A stretch of DNA of 64,000 nt, taken from positions 186,001-250,000 of the forward strand of contig CP019169.1 of NCBI GenBank assembly GCA_001953215.1, in the 5' to 3' direction. A program made the position numbers and the translations under genes. The stretch comes from Betaproteobacteria bacterium GR16-43 (GTDB lineage Bacteria; Pseudomonadota; Gammaproteobacteria; Burkholderiales; Usitatibacteraceae). This document shows, in pieces, positions 41,141 to 52,533 of the stretch (position 1 is the first letter of the stretch; each line of letters opens with the position of its first letter). The notes beneath the pieces were generated by a model that ran no database searches, was not told where the DNA came from, and worked only from the letters and a program-made list of their open reading frames with translations.

Positions 41141-43429
41141 CTAGTGCGCTCGACTCTTCGCAAGGTCTTGGAGCTTTTCGGCAGGAATTGTTCCGAGGAG
41201 CCGCGATGCACCAACGACATCAACTGGCCCACCCACTCCTCTCATCATCATCTGCGCTAGGCTGTACGCCGCAGCATGACTTCCACGTTCGGAAGCGCGC
41301 TTGTATTGCTCCCTAGCCTTGAACGGATTGACCTCGACCTTGTAGCCGAATTCGTAAGCGCTTCCCAATAGAAAGCTCGCCTCAGGAACTCCGCTCGTAG
41401 CTGCGTCCTCAAGGAGACGAATCGCCTCGGGGCGTGCCCGTGCTTCAAGTAGAAGCACGGCACCAAGGAGCAGAGTCACGCGGGGGGGGTCCTCGCACGA
41501 GAGATTCGCTTTCGCCCGACGCAGCATCGATTCCGCCATTTCAGTATCGGTGGGAAATGGCCCGCCTGGCATGTACGCGGAGGCCAAATAGACTTGGGCA
41601 CCACAATGCCCGGCACGATCCAGCTCTTGGAGCCTAGCTAGTGCCACGTCGCCTCGAATCGTTTGTGAACCGCTCTCAAGCTCAACAACGGCTTGACGAA
41701 ACACTGCCCACTCAAAGCCAAGATTTGCGGCCCTCGCGTACCATTCGCGGGCAGCCTTCAAGTCCTTCGGCAAGCGTGTTCCGCTTTCATAGAGGAAGCC
41801 GATGTCGCATTGCGCAAACCCATCGCCCGCGTCCGCCTTTGAACGTATCTCGTCAACTACATCCCACGATGGTTCGGACAACATTCCCACAACTACGAAG
41901 TGGGCATAGATGAGCTTTGCGCGCGGATGGCCTTTCTCGATTAGCTCCCTCAATTTTCGCTCGCCGCCACTTACATCCCGCGCCACTCCATCTCCTGATA
42001 CCAAGGCTCCGGCGAGCGACAGCTTTGCGTCGTCATTTCCGGCCAACTCACTCGCGCGCCACAGCTCTGCTGCGCGCCTCTTGTCTATAGGCCCGCCCCA
42101 GCCTTGAACAAGGTAGCGGCCGAGGTGCCATCTCCCCATGTCAGATCCGCTTTCAGCGGCAAACTCCAACCACTTACGCGCTTGCAAACGGTCAACGGGA
42201 GTGAACCACCCGCGATCGTAGTAGTCGGCGAGCGCCATCATTGCGGCCACCGAAGTCTCGAGCCGAGCGGCACGCTCCAATCTGACTAGAAGCTCGCTAC
42301 TACGCAAGACCCTCGGCTGCTGGCGCTCGGCTCCAAGCATTGACACCAGTTCGACAAGAGCAGAAGAGTCGCCCAATTCACTTGCCTTGACCAGCGCGTC
42401 TTCTGCCAATGCCAGATCGCGTCGCTCTTTCGAGTTGTATATTCGATAGAGGCCCCAGTAGCCTCTCGAACTACCCGCCGCACCCGCCTTCGTATTTAGC
42501 GAAATCGCCTTGTCGAGATTGCGTGCGACTCCGGACCCGTGCTCATACATGGCGGCTAAGTTGGTCATTCCCATAGGCAGGTGCAAGTCCGCGGCGCGGG
42601 CATAGAGTTCCACAGCACGGCCCTCATTCTTGGCCACACCGCTGCCTTGCTCATGCAAGTACCCCAAATTAATGAGTGCCATGGACATCCCGCCAGCTAT
42701 CGCCTGCTGGTATAGCGTAGCGGCACGCTTCGCATCTTGAGGAATGCCGCGGCCGCGTTCTACCATCACTGCAAGATTGTAGAGGGCGACTGCATTGCCA
42801 GATCTGGCGGCGCGTTCGAACCAAGCAACTGCCTCGGCATCATCTCTAGCTGCGCCTTGCCCAAGGCTGTACATCACACCAAGGTATGCTTGCGATGACG
42901 AATGACCGGCCTCGGCCCCTCGTCGGAACCAACTCATCGCCTCACGAAAATCCGCTCGCAGCCAGCGACCGTAGTACGCGTAGAAACCTACGCTGAACAT
43001 TGCCTCAGAATCACCCTGTGCGGCAGCCCTTCGGAACCAGTAGTAGGCTTGCGCGTCGTTCTTATCGAAGTCTCGTCCGTTCTCATACATCCAAGCCAAT
43101 TCCAGTTGCGCAGACTTGTCACCGGACTCAGCCTTTTGGACTAGTCGCTCTGGACTTAACTTGGATGGCTTGATTGGAGTAGCCGGTTTAGGACGCGATT
43201 GCCCCGCTACTGTCGGACCTAGGCTCTCCGTGCTCTGCTGGGCGTTGCCTGTCCCAGGATAAAAAATGTAAACGTTCGTCGCCCCGTTGACCGCGGGGCT
43301 ATTGGGACCGATCGTGTGCTGATACGAAGGTCGAAGCTCCTTCTGTGCGCTGGCTACCGTTGCGATACCCAAGATGACTGGCGCCAGAGCCGCAAGCAAC
43401 CATCTACCACTACTTTTTCTTGTCTCCAT
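41141..43429 (-). CDS. Secreted Sel1-like repeat protein
   Basis: A 762-residue protein with a signal peptide ending in IATVASA. The mature N-terminus has SYQHTIGPNSPAVNGATNVYIFYPG, then a Pro-rich linker, then Sel1-like repeats to the end (for example AQLELAWMYENGRDFDKNDAQAYYWFRRAAAQGD, AYLGVMYSLGQGAARDDAEAVAWFERAARSGN, ALYNLAVMVERGRGIPQDAKRAATLYQQAI, ALINLGYLHEQGSGVAKNEGRAVELYARAAD). At least ten units are visible. Such solenoids mediate protein contacts in the periplasm. Codon use is less GC-biased than that of neighbours. It overlaps the upstream small gene by 20 bp, so it is coupled to it. Confidence 0.8.
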   Translation of the reverse strand: METRKSSGRWLLAALAPVILGIATVASAQKELRPSYQHTIGPNSPAVNGATNVYIFYPGTGNAQQSTESLGPTVAGQSRPKPATPIKPSKLSPERLVQKAESGDKSAQLELAWMYENGRDFDKNDAQAYYWFRRAAAQGDSEAMFSVGFYAYYGRWLRADFREAMSWFRRGAEAGHSSSQAYLGVMYSLGQGAARDDAEAVAWFERAARSGNAVALYNLAVMVERGRGIPQDAKRAATLYQQAIAGGMSMALINLGYLHEQGSGVAKNEGRAVELYARAADLHLPMGMTNLAAMYEHGSGVARNLDKAISLNTKAGAAGSSRGYWGLYRIYNSKERRDLALAEDALVKASELGDSSALVELVSMLGAERQQPRVLRSSELLVRLERAARLETSVAAMMALADYYDRGWFTPVDRLQARKWLEFAAESGSDMGRWHLGRYLVQGWGGPIDKRRAAELWRASELAGNDDAKLSLAGALVSGDGVARDVSGGERKLRELIEKGHPRAKLIYAHFVVVGMLSEPSWDVVDEIRSKADAGDGFAQCDIGFLYESGTRLPKDLKAAREWYARAANLGFEWAVFRQAVVELESGSQTIRGDVALARLQELDRAGHCGAQVYLASAYMPGGPFPTDTEMAESMLRRAKANLSCEDPPRVTLLLGAVLLLEARARPEAIRLLEDAATSGVPEASFLLGSAYEFGYKVEVNPFKAREQYKRASERGSHAAAYSLAQMMMRGVGGPVDVVGASRLLGTIPAEKLQDLAKSRAH

Positions 43430-43715
43430 ACTCCACCTTCACTTCCCCCTGCGTATTGGAGATCGCGGGACTGTTTGATCCGCTAGTGCGCTGAATAACG
43501 ATCCCTGTCGCTTCGCGATTTTGGGCGAGCCAACCCGCAACCGATACGATCGAAAAGGCAACTAAGCCAAAGTACGCAGCAAGGCGTCGCCCCTTTGTGA
43601 CGCGGGGAGCTGTTTGGGACCTACCGCGACTGACAAATACCAGCAACAGAAAACAGAGGAAAATACCTAGGGGCCCTCCATACTTGGCAAGGACAATGAT
43701 CTCATTTGCAAGCAT
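43410..43715 (-). CDS. Small membrane protein of the islet
   Basis: A 101-residue protein with two membrane helices (about 10-27 and 45-64) and a polar tail TSGSNSPAISNTQGEVKVEYGDKKK. The tail repeats the NSPAx-N-x-V-Y pattern present in the mature N-terminus of the Sel1 protein encoded immediately downstream. No known family. It is the first gene of the two-gene islet operon and its stop lies inside the next gene. Confidence 0.65.
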   Translation of the reverse strand: MLANEIIVLAKYGGPLGIFLCFLLLVFVSRGRSQTAPRVTKGRRLAAYFGLVAFSIVSVAGWLAQNREATGIVIQRTSGSNSPAISNTQGEVKVEYGDKKK

Positions 43716-43745
43716 TGGGAAACCCTCCTGGCTTCGATCAAGAGT

Positions 43746-43822
<77 letters not shown>

Positions 43823-43867
43823 GCGTGGTCTGTGAGATACGCCACGGATGCAATTCTAGCAATCGGT

Positions 43868-43879
43868 TATCTTCTGGTT
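43868..43879 (+). promoter_or_regulatory. -10-like hexamer with no leader before the double-CNBD gene
   Basis: TATCTT (43868-43873) ends 6 nt before the ATG at 43880 and no SD site is visible. It fits the leaderless pattern seen at 29490, 30637 and 33878. Confidence 0.35.
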
Positions 43880-44809
43880 ATGAGCAATTTCGACGACATG
43901 GATTTCACGAAGCCGCAGTCGGCCCCGGCCGCGGCTCCGATCCCGGGCGCCGCGCCGCCCCCCGCTTCTCCCTTCAAGGCCGCCACCAGCCGTTTCTACG
44001 ACGCCACGGTCGCGGCACGCGTCTTCAAGGCCGCCGGCAAGGAGGAGAAGTGCGCTGCCGGCCAGGTGCTGTTCGCGGAAGACGATCCGAACCAGAAGAG
44101 CGGCTTCCTGCGCTCCGGAAGCCGCATGTACTACATCGCGGAGGGTGAGGTTGCCCTCGCACGCGGCGGCAAGGCGCTCGACATCGTGAACAAGGGCGAT
44201 GTCTTCGGCGAGATGTCGGTGATCAGCGGCCGCCCGCGCAGCGCTTCGGCCACGGCGAAGTCCGCGGGCATCGTCTATTCGATGGATGCGAGCGAGCTGG
44301 AGAAGGCCCTCGGCCAGAGCCCCGAGTTCGCGATGATGCTCGCCAGCGTGATGTACGACCGCCTGCGCCTCCTCGCCTCACGCATCTCCGCGCGCGGGCT
44401 CAAGCCCGGTGTCGCGGCCCGCGAGGGCAGCGTGTTCGACCCCGCCCTGATGGCAAGGCTCGAGCAAGCGTTGCCGCGCGGCGCGATGCTGCGCTACCCG
44501 CAAGGCACGGTGATCATGAAAGAGGGCCAGGTCGGCGTGTACATGTACGTCGTGAAGACCGGCAAGGTGGCCATCGCCATCGGCTCGACCATCGTCGAAG
44601 TCGTGGGCCCGGGCGGCGCCTTCGGCGAGATGGCCGTGGTGGACCAATCGCCGCGCACCGCGCGCGCCGGCTCCACCGAGGACAGCGAACTGCTTGCCAT
44701 CGACCGCGCCACGCTCCTCGCGGCCGTGAAGAAGGAACCGGCCTTCGCGATGGCCATGCTGCGCGGCATCGCCGATCGCCTGCGGCACATGAATTCCTTG
44801 CTCGGCTGA
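43880..44809 (+). CDS. Double cyclic-nucleotide-binding domain protein
   Basis: A 309-residue protein. After a Pro/Ala-rich N-terminus (residues 10-50) there are two CNBDs: about 60-175 with GDVFGEMSVISGRPRSASATA, and about 195-305 with GGAFGEMAVVDQSPRTARAGS, each with the phosphate-binding FGEM-x-R-A motif. No DNA-binding, kinase or transporter domain is present. This suggests a cAMP or c-di-GMP sensor that acts by protein contact. The ATG was chosen over upstream in-frame starts because those lie in the tRNA gap and give a hydrophobic extension. Confidence 0.82.
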   Translation: MSNFDDMDFTKPQSAPAAAPIPGAAPPPASPFKAATSRFYDATVAARVFKAAGKEEKCAAGQVLFAEDDPNQKSGFLRSGSRMYYIAEGEVALARGGKALDIVNKGDVFGEMSVISGRPRSASATAKSAGIVYSMDASELEKALGQSPEFAMMLASVMYDRLRLLASRISARGLKPGVAAREGSVFDPALMARLEQALPRGAMLRYPQGTVIMKEGQVGVYMYVVKTGKVAIAIGSTIVEVVGPGGAFGEMAVVDQSPRTARAGSTEDSELLAIDRATLLAAVKKEPAFAMAMLRGIADRLRHMNSLLG

Positions 44810-44917
44810 CGCTGACCCGCAAGAAACCGCCGCGGCAATAGGGAAAATTCGGATGGCGGGCCATGCACCCGCCGTCCACAGTGGGCGCACTTCGCCGGTT
44901 ACCGAAGGGAGCCCACC

Positions 44918-46882
44918 ATGCGCCGCGTCGCCGCAACCCTCGTCCTCACCCTCGCGTCTTGCCACGCCCTCGCCGGCGGGGCCCTCGCGTTCCTGTCAAC
45001 GCAGACGACCGTCACCGCGGGGGAGGCGAATTCCTTCATGAATCGCTTCGCCGATTGCTCGGCCACGCCGTGCCCGGTCGATGGAATGACGGGCTATGCG
45101 ACGCCCACGCGCGCCGGTACCGTGACGGTCGCCACGCAGAAGACCACGACCGACCTCGTGCTGCGCTTCACCGTGGCCGATCGCACGCATCGGCGCACCG
45201 ACGACGGCAGCATGGCGCCCACCAAGCTCACGCTGGGCGACAAGATCATCGTGCAGCTCGATCCCAACAACAGCCGCGGCGCCACGCTCGGCCTGGGTCC
45301 GGCCGCGATCGACAAGGACTATCGCTACGAGGTGACGATCAAGGAAGACGGCATCGCGACCGCGCTGCGCCGCGAACCCGTCAGCGGCACCGGCTGGAAC
45401 CTGCCTACGCCCTGGTGCATGAATCCGACACCGACCAACACCGTGCCCCAGACCTGCTCCAACCCGGCCGAAGGCACCTTCACGCTGACGGCGAACAGCC
45501 CGGACTACGCGGTCGAGTTGAGCATTCCGCTTGCGTCCATCGGCAGCCCCGCAGGCGATTTCGGCCTGGCCATCCTCATCGTGAACGACCTGGGCCACGA
45601 CCACGGCATGCCGGCCCTGCAGGACCTCACGGCGGTCGTGTTCCCTGCCGGCGACCTGCCCGCGAGCAGCATGGCCTACAACGACCCGGGCCTCATCCCC
45701 TCCGTGCCGCTGGGCGCCGCGTGGGCGAACCCGAACAACTGGGGCACGGGCTATGTCACGGCGCCGCCGGCGGGGTCGAACACGCAGCTCGCGATGTCGC
45801 ACTCGCCCACGCCCTGGGTGTCGGATTCGATCAAGCTCGGGGAGTGCGAGATCGCGCGCTGGGAGGACATCGGCTCGGCCGATACTTCCCTGGCGCAGGT
45901 GGGCATCCTGGGCTGGTACCGCTACTACGACGTAACGCCCTGCACGATGGGGATCTGGGTGAAGGTGACCAACACCGCGGCCACCGTCGCGAGCGCACGC
46001 CTCCTCGTGATGTGGAGCGACGGCGGCGTCACTTCGGACCAGTGGCGCGTCGTGAAGCTCACGGCCCCGATCTCGTTCGGCGCGGGCGACTCTGCGTTCC
46101 GCATCAACTGGGACAGCGTGCCGCCCGGCAACCTCACGCCCGGCACGCATCCCTGCCTGCGCGTCTACATCCTGCCCGAGACCCTGCTCACGACGTTCGA
46201 CGAAACCGCCGTGAACGCGATCAACAACCCGACCAAACTCGCGGCGTTCGAGACGGCGTACGGCTTTCCCGCGTATCCGTGGAATGCGCGAGTCGCGCAG
46301 ATGAACTTCACCAACCTCATCGGCAACACGTGCCCCAACACGGCATGCCCGCAGCCGCTGGCCCTGGGCGATTGGGGACGCACGATGCTCGCTTCGCTCG
46401 AATGGATCGCCTCGCCCGCACACGCGCAGAACGTCGCGGTCCGCGGCCTCGCGGCGACGCCGATCGCGAAGGACGAGCGGCCGCGTCCAAAGGCCGACTA
46501 TCCTTTCGCGGTCGTCGCGATCACCGCCTTCGCCGTGCCCGAGCGGCCGCAGAACCGGCACTACGTCTTCATCGAGCCCGTCGGCGGGGCGGCCTGGGCG
46601 ATTCCGATGAAGACCTTCGCGAAACCGGTGACGCTGGGCGTGCGCGTGACGAACCCGGCGATCGCCTTCCGCGACTTCGGCACGAAGAAAGTCCACGAGG
46701 TGAAAGCGCCCGTGCGCAGGATCATCCTCGCGGCGCACGCGGAAGGCCCGGAAGGAATGGGCACCGTCCGCGTGAAGCTGCCCGCGCGCAAGGACGCGAT
46801 GAAGCCGGGCGAGGCGCGGATCGTGAAGGCGCAGGTGACGGTGGAAAGGAAGAAGGATCCCGAAAAGCAAAAAGCCCGCTGA
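44918..46882 (+). CDS. Large secreted protein of unknown function, possible CBM9-like N-domain
   Basis: A 654-residue protein with a signal peptide (MRRVAATLVLTLASCHALAGG). The N-terminal 200 residues (DLVLRFTVADRTHRRTDDGSMAP, DKIIVQLDPNNSRGATLGLGPAAIDKDYRYEVTIKEDG, YAVELSIPLASIG) look like a carbohydrate-binding CBM9 / DOMON-type beta sandwich. The rest is mostly beta with several Cys pairs, and the last 60 residues are Lys/Arg-rich. No enzyme motif seen. It has GGGAG 8 nt upstream. The stop codon lies in the loop of a terminator. Confidence 0.7.
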   Translation: MRRVAATLVLTLASCHALAGGALAFLSTQTTVTAGEANSFMNRFADCSATPCPVDGMTGYATPTRAGTVTVATQKTTTDLVLRFTVADRTHRRTDDGSMAPTKLTLGDKIIVQLDPNNSRGATLGLGPAAIDKDYRYEVTIKEDGIATALRREPVSGTGWNLPTPWCMNPTPTNTVPQTCSNPAEGTFTLTANSPDYAVELSIPLASIGSPAGDFGLAILIVNDLGHDHGMPALQDLTAVVFPAGDLPASSMAYNDPGLIPSVPLGAAWANPNNWGTGYVTAPPAGSNTQLAMSHSPTPWVSDSIKLGECEIARWEDIGSADTSLAQVGILGWYRYYDVTPCTMGIWVKVTNTAATVASARLLVMWSDGGVTSDQWRVVKLTAPISFGAGDSAFRINWDSVPPGNLTPGTHPCLRVYILPETLLTTFDETAVNAINNPTKLAAFETAYGFPAYPWNARVAQMNFTNLIGNTCPNTACPQPLALGDWGRTMLASLEWIASPAHAQNVAVRGLAATPIAKDERPRPKADYPFAVVAITAFAVPERPQNRHYVFIEPVGGAAWAIPMKTFAKPVTLGVRVTNPAIAFRDFGTKKVHEVKAPVRRIILAAHAEGPEGMGTVRVKLPARKDAMKPGEARIVKAQVTVERKKDPEKQKAR

Positions 46883-46894
46883 CGCGGGCTTTTT
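46869..46894. terminator. Bidirectional intrinsic terminator
   Basis: Perfect 11-bp stem AAAAAGCCCGC / GCGGGCTTTTT around TGAC. Because both arms end in A/T runs it can work on both strands. It separates the secreted-protein gene (plus) from rpoD (minus). The TGA stop of the plus-strand gene is in the loop. Confidence 0.92.
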
Positions 46895-46913
46895 GTTTCG
46901 GTGAAACGACCGC

Positions 46914-48800
<1,887 letters not shown>

Positions 48801-48867
48801 GTGGGGGCTCTCCGGGGGAATCCGAACCGGCAAATTGCATGCCGACTCGGGAAAACCATCAATTATA

Positions 48868-50649
48868 TCAAACTTTTGACTGCGATTCCTGGGTTTCGTT
48901 GCGGCGCTGCAGCGAGCGCATCAGGTCGCCATACCGCTCGCGTTCGGCCGGGGAAGCCTGGTCGTTCGCGAGGAGCACCTGGAGCTGTTTCAGCTCCTCG
49001 TCTTCCTCTTCCTGCGCCCAGCGCTGGAAGTACCCACTAACTTCGGGCCAGGGGTCGAATTCGCCGGCGGAAAGCTCCTGCGCGATGCCCGAGGACGACA
49101 TGGAGACGATCTCCTCCTCCGGCAAGCCCCGGAAGATCTCCAGCGCCATCGCATGCGTCACCCCGGCGCCGGCCTCCTGGATGCGCTCCAGCACGTTACG
49201 CACGTGCGCGCGCTCCGGAGTCACTCGCGAGCCTTCCGGCAGCTGCACGAGGCGGGCCAGTTCCGGATGGTTCACGAGGAGGCCGACGATGCGGCGCTGC
49301 TCGGCGGCCGCTGGGGAAGACTTCGGCTCGGTGCGGCGGGACTGGCGCGGCGCGTTGTAGGCCGGGGTCGGCGCGGATTCGCGTGGCAGGATCGTGCCGA
49401 GGTCCTGGGCCGAGAGGCCGCTCAGCTCGGCGATGCGCTTGCGCACGAGCGCCGAGAGCGCCGGCGCGGCGATCTTCGAGACCAGCGGCTTCGCCTCGGC
49501 CAGGAAGCGCGCGCGGCCCTCCTCGGTCTTCATGTCGACGCGCGAGGTGAGTTCCGAGAGCAGGAATTGCGACAGCGGTTTCGCGGCATCGAGCTCGCGC
49601 ACGAATGCGTCGTGGCCGTGGTCGCGCACGAACGTATCCGGATCGTGCTCCGGCGGCAGGAAGAGGAAGCTCACGGCCTTGCCGTCGGCCAGCACGGGGA
49701 GCGCCACTTCCAGCGCGCGCCACGCGGCCTTGCGGCCCGCCGAATCCCCGTCGAAGCTGAACACCACGTTGTCGGCGAGGCGCAGCAGCTTCGTCACGTG
49801 CGTGGGCGTGGTCGCGGTCCCCAGGGTCGCGACCGCGTTCTCCACGCCGTGCTGCGCGAGCGCCACCACGTCCATGTAGCCCTCGACGACGACCACGCGA
49901 TTGGCGTCGCGGATCGCCCGGCGCGCCTGGTAGAGGCCGTAGAGTTCGCGCCCCTTCTCGAAGAGCGGCGTCTCCGGCGAGTTGAGGTACTTGGGTTCCC
50001 CCTCGCCGATCACGCGCCCGCCGAACCCGATCACGTTGCCGCGCGAATCGAGGATCGGGAACATCACGCGGCCGCGGAAGCGGTCGTATCTCTTGCCCTG
50101 CTCGTTGTCGATCACGAGGCCGGTGTCCTTGAGGGTCGCCGATTTGTAGTCGGTGAACACCGCCTCGAGGTTCTGCCATCCGTCGGGCGCGTAGCCCAGG
50201 CCGTAGCGCGCGGCGATTTCGCCGGAGAGGCCGCGCTTCTTCAGGTATTCGATCGCCACGGGCGAGCGCTTCAGCTCGGTGCGGTAGTAGCCGAGCGCAT
50301 CCATCATCAGCGCGGTGAGCCCGGGCGCCTGCGAGGCCGTCGGGCGGTCCTGGCCCTTCACTTCCGGCACCGGCATGCCCACCGTTTCGGCGAGCGTGCG
50401 GATGGCATCGGGATACGTCTGCCCCGAGTACTCCATGAGGAACCCGATCGCATTGCCGTGGGCCCCGCAGCCGAAGCAGTGGTAGAACTGCTTGGTCGGG
50501 CTCACCGAGAACGAAGGCGTCTTCTCGTTGTGGAAGGGGCAGCAGGCCTGGAAGTTCGAGCCGGCCTTCTTCAGCTTCACGTAGCGGTCGATGACGTCGA
50601 CGATGTCGACGCGACCGAGCAGCGACTGGATGAAGTCCTGCGGAATCAT
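48868..50649 (-). CDS. dnaG: DNA primase
   Basis: A 593-residue primase that lays RNA primers for replication. The CHC2 zinc finger [31 protein letters not shown] has ligands near residues 36-61. The RNA polymerase core follows ([26 protein letters not shown]), then TOPRIM with [17 protein letters not shown] and [11 protein letters not shown] (Glu, Asp-x-Asp). The C-terminal DnaB-binding region completes it. The stop codon is 67 bp before the rpoD start. It lies 7 bp after yqeY. Confidence 0.96.
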   Translation of the reverse strand: MIPQDFIQSLLGRVDIVDVIDRYVKLKKAGSNFQACCPFHNEKTPSFSVSPTKQFYHCFGCGAHGNAIGFLMEYSGQTYPDAIRTLAETVGMPVPEVKGQDRPTASQAPGLTALMMDALGYYRTELKRSPVAIEYLKKRGLSGEIAARYGLGYAPDGWQNLEAVFTDYKSATLKDTGLVIDNEQGKRYDRFRGRVMFPILDSRGNVIGFGGRVIGEGEPKYLNSPETPLFEKGRELYGLYQARRAIRDANRVVVVEGYMDVVALAQHGVENAVATLGTATTPTHVTKLLRLADNVVFSFDGDSAGRKAAWRALEVALPVLADGKAVSFLFLPPEHDPDTFVRDHGHDAFVRELDAAKPLSQFLLSELTSRVDMKTEEGRARFLAEAKPLVSKIAAPALSALVRKRIAELSGLSAQDLGTILPRESAPTPAYNAPRQSRRTEPKSSPAAAEQRRIVGLLVNHPELARLVQLPEGSRVTPERAHVRNVLERIQEAGAGVTHAMALEIFRGLPEEEIVSMSSSGIAQELSAGEFDPWPEVSGYFQRWAQEEEDEELKQLQVLLANDQASPAERERYGDLMRSLQRRNETQESQSKV

Positions 50650-50656
50650 GCGGGGA

Positions 50657-51106
50657 TTATCCCCCCGTGAGCTTGGCCTTGATCAGCGCGGAGACCTTCC
50701 CCATGTCGGCGCGTCCGGCCACCTTGGCCTTCACCACGCCCATCACCTTGCCCATGTCCGACGGGGCCTTGGCGCCCGTGGACGCAATGGCTTCGGCGAT
50801 GATCGCAGACACGTCGGCCTCGGAAAGTTGCTGCGGCATGTAGCCCTGCAGCACGGAGACTTCGTACTTCTCCTTGTCCGCGAGGTCGGCGCGCGCGGCT
50901 TTCTCGAACTGGTCGATCGAGTCCTTGCGCTGCTTCAGCATCTTCTCGATGACCGCGATCACGCCCGCGTCATCGAGCGTGATGCGCTCGTCGACTTCAC
51001 GCTGCTTCACGGCGGAAAGGAGCAGGCGCAGGGCCTGGAGCTTGTCCGCCTCGCGAGCCTTCATCGCGGTCTTGATGTCTTCGTTCAGCTGCTCGCGAAG
51101 CGCCAT
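50657..51106 (-). CDS. yqeY: GatB/YqeY domain protein
   Basis: A 149-residue protein with the YqeY pattern LREQLNEDIKTAMKAREADKLQALRLLLSAVKQREVDERI and the helical C-terminal half (GAKAPSDMGKVMGVVKAKVAGRADMGKVSALIKAKLTG). The family resembles the tRNA-binding tail of GatB/GatE amidotransferase; its own role is unclear. Sits between rpsU and dnaG, the standard position in betaproteobacteria. A hairpin at 51134 separates it from rpsU. Confidence 0.92.
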   Translation of the reverse strand: MALREQLNEDIKTAMKAREADKLQALRLLLSAVKQREVDERITLDDAGVIAVIEKMLKQRKDSIDQFEKAARADLADKEKYEVSVLQGYMPQQLSEADVSAIIAEAIASTGAKAPSDMGKVMGVVKAKVAGRADMGKVSALIKAKLTGG

Positions 51107-51123
51107 GGGCGTTCCTTTCGAAT

Positions 51124-51170
51124 GTCAAAAGCATCGCGGCGAGCGGGGCATCGTGCCCGGCTCGCCGCGA
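51124..51170 (-). terminator. Terminator/attenuator between rpsU and yqeY-dnaG-rpoD
   Basis: Perfect 11-bp stem TCGCGGCGAGC / GCTCGCCGCGA with an inner GGGC-ATCGT-GCCC stem (51134-51170), followed on the minus strand by TGCTTTTGAC (51124-51133). The downstream genes are essential, so it must be leaky. The E. coli operon has a comparable attenuator between rpsU and dnaG (known), which would explain the excess of S21 mRNA. Confidence 0.78.
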
Positions 51171-51192
51171 AATGATCGGGTACGAACTAAGC

Positions 51193-51405
51193 CTAATACA
51201 GCTTCGGCGGCAGCATCTGCGCACGCATGCGCTTGTAGCGGCGCTTCACGGCGGCAGCGTGCTTGCGCTTGCGCTCGGAAGTCGGCTTTTCGTAGAACTC
51301 GCGCGCGCGCAGTTCCGTGAGCAGCCCGGTCTTTTCCACCGCGCGCTTGAAGCGGCGCAGGGCGACGTCGAACGGCTCGTTTTCCTTGACTCGAATGATG
51401 GGCAT
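51193..51405 (-). CDS. rpsU: 30S ribosomal protein S21
   Basis: A 70-residue basic protein, [27 protein letters not shown] in part, identical in plan to S21 of E. coli and complete. Required for 30S-mRNA initiation. First gene of the macromolecular-synthesis operon; divergent from tsaD. Confidence 0.97.
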   Translation of the reverse strand: MPIIRVKENEPFDVALRRFKRAVEKTGLLTELRAREFYEKPTSERKRKHAAAVKRRYKRMRAQMLPPKLY

Positions 51406-51462
51406 GGGGCTCTGTGCTCTGAATGAGGCTGCTGAAGAAGGTCGTGAAGCGCGAAAACCACG

Positions 51463-51471
51463 CATAATATC
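51463..51471. promoter_or_regulatory. AT-rich promoter core between rpsU and tsaD
   Basis: The only AT-rich patch of the 102-bp gap, CATAATATC, gives TATTAT on the minus strand for rpsU and CATAAT/TAATAT on the plus strand for tsaD. The two -10 boxes would overlap. -35 boxes are not clear. Confidence 0.4.
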
Positions 51472-51507
51472 AGGCTTTTGCGTCTCACGAAAGCCCGCGC
51501 TGCCCCC

Positions 51508-52533
51508 ATGCTGATCCTCGGGATCGAGACCTCCTGCGACGAGACGGGGGTCGCCCTCTACGACACGGCCGCGGGCCTGCTCGGGGAGTCCCTGCACTCC
51601 CAGGTGGACCTCCACGCGCTCTACGGCGGAGTCGTCCCGGAGTTGGCTTCCCGGGACCATATCCGGCGCCTGGTGCCCCTCACGCGCGAGGCCCTGGCGA
51701 AGTCCAGCCGCGGCCTGGACGACCTGGACCTCATCGCCTTCACCCAGGGCCCCGGCCTGGCCGGTGCGCTGCTGGTCGGGGCCTCGGTGGCCGCCGGGCT
51801 GGGAATCGCGCTCGGCAAGCCCGTCACCGGCATCCACCACCTCGAGGGCCACCTGCTCTCGCCCCTGCTGGCCGACCCGCGGCCGGATTTTCCCTTCGTG
51901 GCCCTGCTGGTCTCCGGCGGTCATACGCAGCTGATGCGCGTCGACGGCGTGGGGCGCTATCGCCTCCTCGGGGAAACCGTCGATGACGCGGCCGGCGAAG
52001 CCTTCGACAAGACCGCGAGCCTGCTCGGGCTGGGCTACCCCGGCGGGCCGGCGCTCTCGAAGCTCGCGGAGCAGGGCCGCGCCGATCGCTTCGACTTCCC
52101 GCGGCCCAAGGCAAAGAGCGGCGACCTCGATTTCAGTTTCAGCGGACTCAAGACCGCGGTGCTCACGAAGGTGCGCCAACTGGGGACCCTCGACGCCTCG
52201 ACGCGCGCCGACCTGGCCGCCTCGTTCCAGGCCGCCGCCGTCGACGTGCTCGTCGCCAAGTGCCTGCAGGCGATGACTTCGGAGGGGCTCGATCGGCTTG
52301 TCGTGGCCGGCGGTGTCGGGGCCAACGCGCGCCTTCGCGCGCAATTGGTCGGGGCTGCCGCGCGCCAGGGCGCACAGGTGTACTTCCCGCCCGTTCATCT
52401 TTGCACCGACAACGGCGCGATGATCGCTTTCGCCGCGGCGCTCAAGTTTCCCGGCGGACTTCCCGAGGAAACGGGCTTTCCCGTGCACCCCCGCTGGGAC
52501 CTCGCGCAGGCCGCGAGCCGCCAGGGAAGCTAG
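51508..52533 (+). CDS. tsaD: tRNA N6-adenosine threonylcarbamoyltransferase
   Basis: A 341-residue Kae1/TsaD protein, transferring threonylcarbamoyl to A37 of ANN-decoding tRNAs with TsaB/E. N-terminal [19 protein letters not shown], the metal-binding [11 protein letters not shown], and SGGHTQL plus [17 protein letters not shown] are all intact. The ATG was chosen because it starts the conserved ILGIETS strand; an earlier in-frame codon adds ten extra residues. It converges by 4 bp with the DUF4124 gene. Confidence 0.96.
   Translation: MLILGIETSCDETGVALYDTAAGLLGESLHSQVDLHALYGGVVPELASRDHIRRLVPLTREALAKSSRGLDDLDLIAFTQGPGLAGALLVGASVAAGLGIALGKPVTGIHHLEGHLLSPLLADPRPDFPFVALLVSGGHTQLMRVDGVGRYRLLGETVDDAAGEAFDKTASLLGLGYPGGPALSKLAEQGRADRFDFPRPKAKSGDLDFSFSGLKTAVLTKVRQLGTLDASTRADLAASFQAAAVDVLVAKCLQAMTSEGLDRLVVAGGVGANARLRAQLVGAAARQGAQVYFPPVHLCTDNGAMIAFAAALKFPGGLPEETGFPVHPRWDLAQAASRQGS

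Larger units (their letters stand above)
41122..43740. other. Lower-GC two-gene islet next to a tRNA gene
   Basis: Composition drops visibly: sampled lines are roughly 50-67% GC (mostly high 50s) by eye count, against about 70% in flanks such as 40681-40740. The islet holds the Sel1-repeat gene and the small membrane protein gene, both on the minus strand. One end meets the 3' end of the tRNA at 43746. No integrase or flanking direct repeat of the tRNA end was found. This suggests a transferred segment that used the tRNA as an entry site and then lost its mobility genes (inference). Confidence 0.55.

Noticed and set aside
41122-43745. Direct repeat of the tRNA 3' end at the far side of the islet (att site)
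   Set aside because: Looked for the GGTTCGAATCCAGG segment around 41122 and saw none.
48801-48833. rpoD start from a TTG with eleven extra residues
   Set aside because: GTG at 48800 has GGAGAG at good spacing and better fits family N-termini.
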